Source: Actinomycetes bacterium (lineage in GTDB: Bacteria; Actinomycetota; Actinomycetes; Actinomycetales; Actinomycetaceae). Taken from it: DNA of 11,957 nt. Numbering within the stretch: the stretch's first letter is position 1; every line of letters begins with the position of its first letter. The notes beneath the pieces are model-generated. The model did no database searches. It saw nothing but the letters and a program-made list of their open reading frames with translations, and was not told the DNA's origin. A program made the position numbers and the translations under genes. The stretch lies in NCBI GenBank assembly GCA_023420745.1, contig JAEZVQ010000085.1:1-11957 (forward strand). Reading direction: 5' to 3'. Of the stretch, positions 6,430 to 11,957 are shown piece after piece.

Positions 6430-9008
6430 CATTCCTCCTCTATCGTGACAACCGTGTCGTACAGACCGACCTTGTGGAGGTCAGCTCTCCGCTTCGTTTC
6501 TGCCGGGGAAGCGTAGCCGACGTAGGACAGGGAGGCATCCTCGTAGCGGCGGAAGGCGAACACTGCATGGTTCATGTGGATGGAGTTGAAGACTCCCAGG
6601 TTCACCAGCAGGTTGAAATCGGCCACTGACAGCCCGGTGACCCGTTTGAACAGATCTGGTTCGATCTTGGTGATGACGTCGTAGAGAGTGTTCTCGCGGA
6701 AGTCGGTGAGGTACATGAACGCGGGGATCCTGGTGGCGAACTTGATGAGTTTTTCCTGAATCTGCTTGCGCTTGGACTTGTACTCCTTCTCCTCCGCAGA
6801 GATCTGCTTCCTCTCCTCCTTCCCCATCGATTCGCCCTGTTGTTTTTTCTTCTTGGATACCGCTTCGCTCTTGTTGACCACGGTTTCGAAGATGTCGGCT
6901 CCGAGGGTGCGGAAGCCTTCGATATTGAGGATGGCTTCCATGGCGCGCTCGTCGTTCATGATTTTCTTCAGCGTCGTGTTGTCGACGTTAACCAGGATCG
7001 CGGATTCCCACTTTTTCGCCAGCAGCGTGGCTGAGGTGCCAGACATAGCAATATCGAGCACCTCGCCCGCGTCGATCTCTTTCATAGAGGCACCGTCATA
7101 GGCCAGCACCGGTAGATAGTTGACGAGCTGGGCGACGGCATGCTCAGGGCTCTTTGCCTCGGGGTGGAGCCCTGTGCCGTAATCGGCGATCTGGCGCAGA
7201 GCACGGGTGGGTGCGAAATCGAAAACGAAGCCGACGGGTTTGAGGATCTCCTCCCGGTTTGGGTCATCCCCATCAGGGTTCTTAATCGCCCACGGGGACT
7301 GCACCCGGAATGCTGCTTGGAAATATGACTCGGGGCTTGCAAGGTTTCGCAGCATGAGAATTGCAGACCATTGTTTGACGGTCACGCCGGTGGTGAGCTT
7401 GCCACACGAAAGCGTGATGGTTTTGGTGTCGTGCCCGTCCCCGATTGCCTCACGCACGGGTGGGAGTGCTTCACCCCCAACCCCAGCGCCCGCGCCAGCG
7501 GCGACGATCACCTGGTACTGATGCCAGAAAGTGTTGTGCCGGGCAGCAAGCAGGTTGGCCATGGCCTGGCAGGCGGCAACGTTTGGCAGGTACCAAAACG
7601 AGTGCTGGAGGTACGGCAGGAGACGGGCATCCGCGTAAGGGAAGGGCGGGCGGCCACCAGCTTTGAGCATGTCCATCTGTGTGGGCGCGTGCTCGCCACG
7701 GATCAGATCCAGCCACTTCTGCACGTCAGACTCGTGGACGAACCGCGCTTGCTCGCCACGACCTGTGGCTTCGAAGAAGGTGTTGAGATCGAACTCGTCG
7801 AACTCACCCTGGTGCGCGATAGCCACCAGGTCATCCGGCATCCGGTAGGTCAACAGCCGCATTTCCGGTAGCGCGGCATACGGGTTCCACTCACCGGGAT
7901 GCTCACGCGCCCATTCGCGTTTGGCAAGCTGTTCGTCGGTATAGGTCCAGTTGAAGATCTGCTCCTCAATAAACTCGCCCGTGGCTAGAGCCTTAAACGG
8001 GGTACCCGACAGGTAAAGGTAGGAGCGGGTCGTGATGGGAAGAAAGTCGTCTTCATCGCTACCCAGCTCGTCGAGTTCCTCATCGAAAGCAGCCAGCCCC
8101 TCGTGGTACTCAGCTTTGAGTTCCTTGGCAGCTTCTTTCTCATCCTCACCTTCGAACAGGGCTTTGGCGTTCTCTCGCCAAGCACCGAAGTGGTACTCGT
8201 CGAAGACCACCAGGTCCCAGTTAACGGTGTGAATCCACTCGTTCTTCGATTTGATCAGACCAGTCTTTTTGTCCCGCCCGAGAAGGTCCTGGAAAGAGCC
8301 AAAATAAACCCAAGGCCGATCTTTCTTGATTTCTGTACCCTCATCGAGGGTTTTCGCGCTCAGGTACTGCCAGCCTTCAAAGTCCACGTGGCTTGCCAAG
8401 TCTTCACGCCAGGCGTCTTGCACCGCAGGTTTAAATGTCACCACCAGCACACGTTTGGCACCCATACGCTTAGCAAGCTGGTAGGTCGTGAAGGTCTTGC
8501 CAAAACGCATCTTGGCGTTCCACAAGAAACGCGGCACCGCACCCGGATCTTCCTCCCAGATGGAGTTGTAATAGGCGAGGGTTTGCTCCACGGCGCGAGT
8601 CTGCTCCGGGCGCATCGCGAAGGTCTGGTAACGCTCGCCCGTGTACTCCACCCCGGTGCGCAGTTCCGCGATAGCAGTAAGCACATCAGCAGGCTTGCAA
8701 CGCACCCACTCGGTCGCTGAGCCAAAGTGAGGATTAGCAAAGCCCTTCGCTTTCAGACGCTGGATGACGTCCTTGTCACGGAAGATACTGCCATCCTCAC
8801 GCTCAGCAATAACGTCGGCGTGCAGGGTGAACTCCTGCTGCATCTGCCCCTGCGACTCACGAATCCGCTCGCGCACATCCTCCTTCGTCGTCTGACCAAC
8901 CTTAATGAGCCCCTCATAACCCGCCGGAGGATTCTTCGGCGACCAAGCATAAATCCGCAGGCGCGCTGAGGGCTTCGAGGGCAAGAGCTCCTCATCCCGC
9001 CTGACCAT
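6429..9008 (-). CDS. GIY-YIG (T5orf172-like) nuclease-SF2 helicase, restriction-type subunit
   Basis: An 859-residue protein. Residues 17-110 resemble the T5orf172/GIY-YIG nuclease domain: RIYAW at 18-22, then LIKVGQT (34-40) and R48 in VRERIRE. Residues 130-600 are a superfamily 2 helicase/translocase: Walker A as AKMRFGKT (165-172), DEYH at 270-273, SGTP at 334-337, a TTGVTV motif (539-544), and QAAFRVQSP (564-572) as motif VI. A lysine-rich coiled region spans 715-757, and the tail (760-859) is a small helical domain. Such proteins act as restriction translocases or type III Res-like subunits. There is no PD-(D/E)XK nuclease at the C-terminus, so cutting would fall to the GIY-YIG part. ATG 9008 shares one base with the methylase stop (TAATG) and has GGAG eight bases upstream; an in-frame ATG at 9038 would lie inside the methylase gene. 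The AlbA_2 gene follows by direct overlap. Confidence 0.85.
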   Translation of the reverse strand: MVRRDEELLPSKPSARLRIYAWSPKNPPAGYEGLIKVGQTTKEDVRERIRESQGQMQQEFTLHADVIAEREDGSIFRDKDVIQRLKAKGFANPHFGSATEWVRCKPADVLTAIAELRTGVEYTGERYQTFAMRPEQTRAVEQTLAYYNSIWEEDPGAVPRFLWNAKMRFGKTFTTYQLAKRMGAKRVLVVTFKPAVQDAWREDLASHVDFEGWQYLSAKTLDEGTEIKKDRPWVYFGSFQDLLGRDKKTGLIKSKNEWIHTVNWDLVVFDEYHFGAWRENAKALFEGEDEKEAAKELKAEYHEGLAAFDEELDELGSDEDDFLPITTRSYLYLSGTPFKALATGEFIEEQIFNWTYTDEQLAKREWAREHPGEWNPYAALPEMRLLTYRMPDDLVAIAHQGEFDEFDLNTFFEATGRGEQARFVHESDVQKWLDLIRGEHAPTQMDMLKAGGRPPFPYADARLLPYLQHSFWYLPNVAACQAMANLLAARHNTFWHQYQVIVAAGAGAGVGGEALPPVREAIGDGHDTKTITLSCGKLTTGVTVKQWSAILMLRNLASPESYFQAAFRVQSPWAIKNPDGDDPNREEILKPVGFVFDFAPTRALRQIADYGTGLHPEAKSPEHAVAQLVNYLPVLAYDGASMKEIDAGEVLDIAMSGTSATLLAKKWESAILVNVDNTTLKKIMNDERAMEAILNIEGFRTLGADIFETVVNKSEAVSKKKKQQGESMGKEERKQISAEEKEYKSKRKQIQEKLIKFATRIPAFMYLTDFRENTLYDVITKIEPDLFKRVTGLSVADFNLLVNLGVFNSIHMNHAVFAFRRYEDASLSYVGYASPAETKRRADLHKVGLYDTVVTIEEE

Positions 9009-10699
9009 TAATCCAACTCCATCGGACGGATCATCCATTCAATGAAAGCGATCTCATCGTCGGTCAACCCAAATCTCTGATAGAGCAACTCGTCCGTCCA
9101 GGCATGTGTCAATTCGACTTTCGGCACGAAACTATAAACCTTCTGAGTAGCATGTTGCGAGGGCTTACGTAACATGACGAGAAATCGGAAGAACTTCGTT
9201 GCAATGAGCGAGCAAGCATTCTCCGCCTCTGTTTGATTTCCAAAGGGGCCAATGCTCAGATAGGTCTCAGTACAGACCTCTCCCGGGTGCCCAACAAAAG
9301 GTCGACCTAATACTGCTTTCGGAGGCGCGTCACGACTCGTTCCGCCACCGCCACGATCGCCATAGGCTGATCCGATAAAGACTTTCCAACAGTCAATAAA
9401 CTCTTCACCTGAAGTGACCTGAGAACGGTCCACAAATCCTCGACCTATTTCCTTGTACCCTGACCCTCCATTCCAATAGCAAGGTAGTTCGGAATCGTAT
9501 TGGACATCTTTCGGAACGAAATTCGTTGGAAGACCGAAAGGTTTCCGCGGGCTAACGATGGAGGCAAACGAAAAATCGAGGGTGCCGATTGGAGCACCGA
9601 TCGATGCCCACACCTTCTTGAGGATCGTTACTCCTTCGTTGTAGCGGACAAATACGTTGAGCCCTTCCTCGAGTAACGGGCGTGTTGCGTGTGAGAACAC
9701 TTCTCCTTCAAAATGACTTACAACCTTCGTGTCGCCGCGATGATTGCTTTCCCACAAAAAATAGGTGACACCACCTTGAAGATCAATGCCAGGAAATGCT
9801 TCCCCTGGCAACCAGAAGTCATCAATTCGAGATAATCCTGGCTCATGGAGCATTGATTGGCGAAATTCGTCAAGCCCTTTACCTCCTGCGAACCAGCGCG
9901 CAGGAATAACCATAGTCAAATAGTCCGGCTCGAGCGCCTTCGCCTGTTCAACAAAGTGCTGATAAATGGGCTTTGCGGATGTTCCATGCCCACCGTCGCT
10001 GAGTTGGTAGGGAGGGTTTCCGACGATCAGGTCGAAGTGCATGTCGTCTCCAAATATTTCGCTAATTCGTTTCTTGATGTCGTCGGTGTGGATGAAGGCG
10101 TAGGCGTGGGTTTCCTTGTCTTCGCCTCGGTCGTAGTCGTCTTCCCCGGCCCCGCAATAGGAGCATTTACGCCCTGTGTAGATGAAAATCTCGTCACCAG
10201 TCAGAGGATCGACCCGGCTTTCACGCTTACCTGTGCTGTCTTTCCAGGTGTGTTCGGTACGTTCAAACCAGATATTGCCCTCAGGGGTGTCAAAGCCCGT
10301 GCAAATGGAATGCTCACTGTTGGCGTACTTCGAGCAGTACACGCTGCGGCGAGCCATGAGAGCGGTCAGTTCGGTGATCGCGATCCCGAAAATCTGCTGC
10401 GTCAGAATATGATTCACCCGCTCCTGCGGATCAGGAAACACACTGGCAAGCCCGTCAACAAAGCGCCTGGTTGCTTCGCGCAGGAATACCCCCGTTTTCA
10501 CAAACGGATCGAGGATTTTCACGTCTGGGTTCGACCACAGGTTCTCCCCATCGTGGTCACGCGCCCATGCTTCGGTGGCGAGATCAAGCATCGCTGCCGC
10601 CATCTCCGGCGGAGTAAACACCTCATCATTCGACAGGTTAGCGATACAGGTGAGCACATCAGGGTTGTGCTTGCTCAACAGGAGGTTCGTCGCGCTCAT
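9008..10699 (-). CDS. Eco57I-like N6-adenine DNA methyltransferase
   Basis: A 563-residue gamma-class amino-methyltransferase. Motif X is at 26-38 (EVFTPPEMAAAML), motif I for SAM at 62-73 (ILDPFVKTGVFL, with K in place of the first Gly of the usual GxG), and the catalytic NPPY at 228-231. Between them, residues 130-205 carry an insert with a CSYCG pair (C179, C182), a possible metal site. After NPPY comes a long variable region (about 290-520) expected to recognise the DNA target, including a GDRGGGGTS loop. The product probably methylates adenine in a specific site to protect self DNA. ATG 10699 has GAGGAG ten bases upstream and starts five bases after the previous stop. The frame stays open to 10984, but those 95 residues are the overlap with the upstream gene. 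Bases 9008-10050 are visibly lower in G+C than 10080-11346, as if the recognition half had been exchanged. Confidence 0.9.
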   Translation of the reverse strand: MSATNLLLSKHNPDVLTCIANLSNDEVFTPPEMAAAMLDLATEAWARDHDGENLWSNPDVKILDPFVKTGVFLREATRRFVDGLASVFPDPQERVNHILTQQIFGIAITELTALMARRSVYCSKYANSEHSICTGFDTPEGNIWFERTEHTWKDSTGKRESRVDPLTGDEIFIYTGRKCSYCGAGEDDYDRGEDKETHAYAFIHTDDIKKRISEIFGDDMHFDLIVGNPPYQLSDGGHGTSAKPIYQHFVEQAKALEPDYLTMVIPARWFAGGKGLDEFRQSMLHEPGLSRIDDFWLPGEAFPGIDLQGGVTYFLWESNHRGDTKVVSHFEGEVFSHATRPLLEEGLNVFVRYNEGVTILKKVWASIGAPIGTLDFSFASIVSPRKPFGLPTNFVPKDVQYDSELPCYWNGGSGYKEIGRGFVDRSQVTSGEEFIDCWKVFIGSAYGDRGGGGTSRDAPPKAVLGRPFVGHPGEVCTETYLSIGPFGNQTEAENACSLIATKFFRFLVMLRKPSQHATQKVYSFVPKVELTHAWTDELLYQRFGLTDDEIAFIEWMIRPMELD

Positions 10700-10704
10700 C
10701 CTGG

Positions 10705-11346
10705 CTACGCTCCTCGATCGGCAATCTCGACCACCGTCATCGGAGGGAATGAGGTATCGGGGGTGAAGATCTCGGCCATGTCCATAGAGCCGAACAAAGT
10801 GTCCTCCCCAAATGCCGCACGTTTTGTCAGATCCTGATACCGGAAGTCTCGCCGTTGGAACTTGCCCGCCCCGAGGTAACCCCACTCGGCAAAGGATAAA
10901 GGCTCGCCGTTGGGGATCGTCATGGTCAGCGCATCGGCTTGCACGATGTTGATCGCCAGCACTGCGCGAGCCGCCCCCGACCACGTGCCGTCAGGATCCT
11001 CACCGATGAAGTCCGTAAAGATGGCAAGAAGATTCGCGCGACAGATCTCGGCATTGTCGGCAAGCAGCTCAATACCATAGGTGCTCATCAGAGCCAGGAG
11101 CGCATAGTGGCGACGCTCAAAATCGTTCTTGCCGTAGCGGGCGTGAACAGTTGCGAGTTTGCGACGCAGGATCTCCTGGAGGAAGGCACCCTCACCACAA
11201 GCCGGCTCAAGAACGCGAGCATCAATACGCTCCGACTCCGCTTTAACCAAGTCAAGCATGTCGTTGACCATCCAACCCGGGGTAAAAACCTCACCATGGT
11301 CGGCCACACGCTGCTTCGACTTAACCAGCTGTCGCCGCTCGCCCAC
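10705..11346 (-). CDS. Methylase-like SAM-binding protein without catalytic NPPY
   Basis: A 213-residue protein equal to the N-terminal half of an N6-adenine methylase. It has motif X at 18-32 (HGEVFTPGWMVNDMLDL region), motif I at 46-55 (LEPACGEGAF), a motif II-like GIELLADNAEICRANLL (91-107) and a motif III-like IVQADALTM (134-142). It ends without NPPY, in a region with Trp and aromatic residues (150-213) not seen in the full methylase. GTG 11346 is chosen over an ATG at 11379 because GAGGAGGGG lies immediately upstream and the protein then begins with GERRQLVKSKQRVADHGEVFTP, the common start of this family. It is the first gene of the operon, with the full methylase five bases downstream. 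It may be a partner subunit of that enzyme, a regulatory SAM sensor, or a degenerate paralogue. There is no stop or frameshift joining it to the next gene's NPPY part, because that gene has its own motifs X and I. Confidence 0.83.
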   Translation of the reverse strand: MGERRQLVKSKQRVADHGEVFTPGWMVNDMLDLVKAESERIDARVLEPACGEGAFLQEILRRKLATVHARYGKNDFERRHYALLALMSTYGIELLADNAEICRANLLAIFTDFIGEDPDGTWSGAARAVLAINIVQADALTMTIPNGEPLSFAEWGYLGAGKFQRRDFRYQDLTKRAAFGEDTLFGSMDMAEIFTPDTSFPPMTVVEIADRGA

Positions 11347-11377
11347 ATCCCCTCCTCGACGTCCGCCATGCACTCTC

Positions 11378-11383
11378 ACAATA
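11378..11383 (-). promoter_or_regulatory. Candidate -10 element of the defence operon
   Basis: Read on the minus strand, TATTGT lies 31 bases before GTG 11346, in the 127-bp gap between the divergent genes. The hexamer position 17 bases further up (AAAAGT) is a poor -35. Some promoter must lie in this gap, but this exact box is uncertain. Confidence 0.25.
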
Positions 11384-11452
11384 TCTCACGGCGCAACCGC
11401 ACTTTTGACTACGCCGCTCGTCCTCATCCACCCCACGAACACTCATGGTGAC

Positions 11453-11471
11453 ACGATCGCGATAAGATCGT
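11453..11471. promoter_or_regulatory. Inverted repeat overlapping a -10-like box, divergent region
   Basis: ACGATC (11453-11458) and GATCGT (11466-11471) form a perfect 6-bp inverted repeat around a 7-base spacer. The right arm overlaps TAAGAT (11463-11468), a -10-like box whose expected transcription start falls on or next to the GTG at 11474. This would give a leaderless mRNA for the + strand gene, and a repressor on the repeat would block it. No suitable -35 was seen. Confidence 0.35.
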
Positions 11472-11473
11472 AG

Positions 11474-11957
11474 GTGTCCCAGAACAGCAGCCAACGACGA
11501 TTCGGATTCTGCCGATCTCACCCGGGGCTGTGTATCGGGATTCTGATCCTCGTGACATTCGGAGTCTTAGTTTTATCGAACTATTGCAATGCCGTGTACA
11601 TCGGTCAGCGTGCGTTCGTCTGCAAAATCATCGGGATGGTGATTTCACTCGTCGCCTTTTGGTTGTTCTGCTGGGGGTTGATATCGGTTGGAGATCAGAA
11701 ACGAGGAAAAGAAAAACCCCGAGGATTGCGTAAAACCCACCCGCAACTGTACCGATATGGACGCTTGTTATACAGGCTATTGATCCTGGCAGGCACTGTC
11801 TTTCTTTCTATCCGCACCGTGTATCCGGTCATGGCTGACGTGGTTCACGGCTCTGAAACTGCTGTCGTGTCATACATCGGTATGGATAGCGAACGGCGCA
11901 AGGTCGCCAGGTTCTATGGTCACTACACGCTGTTCCACCTCCATTTTCACGACGCGA
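11474..11957 (+). CDS. Unrecognised membrane protein, N-terminal part
   Basis: An open frame starting at GTG 11474 and running off the right edge, 161 codons visible and no stop. An in-frame TAG (11471-11473) directly precedes the GTG, so the gene cannot start earlier. Three hydrophobic segments are seen, near residues 18-38 (GLCIGILILVTFGVLVLS), 53-72 (IGMVISLVAFWLFCWGLISV) and 100-120, separated by a basic loop (74-98, GDQKRGKEKPRGLRKTHP). After the third comes a soluble stretch ending in a His-rich run (HYTLFHLHFHDA), perhaps the start of an outside domain. There is no ribosome site before the GTG; a -10-like box close by suggests leaderless translation. I do not recognise the family. It is divergent from the restriction-like operon and may or may not belong to it. 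Confidence 0.68.
   Translation, partial: MSQNSSQRRFGFCRSHPGLCIGILILVTFGVLVLSNYCNAVYIGQRAFVCKIIGMVISLVAFWLFCWGLISVGDQKRGKEKPRGLRKTHPQLYRYGRLLYRLLILAGTVFLSIRTVYPVMADVVHGSETAVVSYIGMDSERRKVARFYGHYTLFHLHFHDA

Noticed and set aside
9009..9038. Earlier ATG for the helicase, adding 10 residues
   Set aside because: It would lie within the methylase gene; ATG 9008 overlaps the methylase stop as TAATG and has GGAG at a proper distance.
9857..10837. Long + strand open frame opposite the methylase
   Set aside because: Antisense to clear methylase motifs; its translation has no recognisable domain and no ribosome site support.
10700..10984. N-terminal extension of the large methylase by 95 residues
   Set aside because: This stretch lies wholly inside the upstream methylase-like gene in another frame, reads as Arg/Gly-rich noise, and ATG 10699 has a good ribosome site.
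11448..11453. GTGACA as a -35 box for the right-edge gene
   Set aside because: Only nine bases separate it from TAAGAT, far short of the usual 16-18.
11321..11521. Short minus-strand open frame upstream of the methylase-like gene
   Set aside because: Arg/Cys/Ser-rich translation, no ribosome site, and it runs across both the divergent promoter gap and the start of the right-edge gene.

Overview
This looks like chromosomal DNA from a moderately high-G+C Gram-positive bacterium (Actinomycetota). The evidence is GTG starts, strong purine-rich ribosome binding sites, 1-4 bp gene overlaps, a CUT1-type sugar ABC transporter, and a perfect chromosomal parS sequence. Genus is not determinable by eye. 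An Actinomyces/Trueperella-like organism would fit, but that is only a guess. Hand counts of sampled lines give roughly 55-65% G+C in most genes and clearly less (about 40-50%) in parts of the right half.

Left part, + strand (1-2309): the end of a sugar ABC transporter operon. It holds the C-terminus of a solute-binding protein and two inner-membrane permease subunits of the MalF and MalG type. No ATPase is present here, which is common for CUT1 systems that share one ATPase.

Middle, + strand (2371-5110): three genes chained by two 4-bp GTGA stop/start overlaps. They encode a CorA-like membrane protein whose GMN selectivity motif is replaced by SMS, a cupin-NUDIX fusion, and a small HD-domain hydrolase. 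The HD gene carries an exact 16-bp parS palindrome (4677-4692), so the region is probably in the origin-proximal part of the chromosome.

Right part, - strand (11346 down to 5074): a compact four-gene operon that reads as a restriction-modification or anti-phage island. The order of transcription is: a short protein with a SAM-binding methylase half but no NPPY motif; an Eco57I-like adenine methylase with NPPY; a superfamily 2 helicase with an N-terminal GIY-YIG/T5orf172-like nuclease domain; and a Schlafen AlbA_2-domain protein. The inferred scheme is that the two methylase-like proteins mark self DNA, the helicase-nuclease attacks unmarked DNA, and the AlbA_2 protein is an extra effector or nucleic-acid-binding partner. 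The operon runs convergently into the HD gene and overlaps it by 37 bp.

Far right, + strand (11474 to the edge): the start of an unrecognised multi-pass membrane protein, divergent from the defence operon and possibly leaderless. No gene-free stretch exceeds about 130 bp. I see no tRNA, rRNA, CRISPR array, transposase or integrase.
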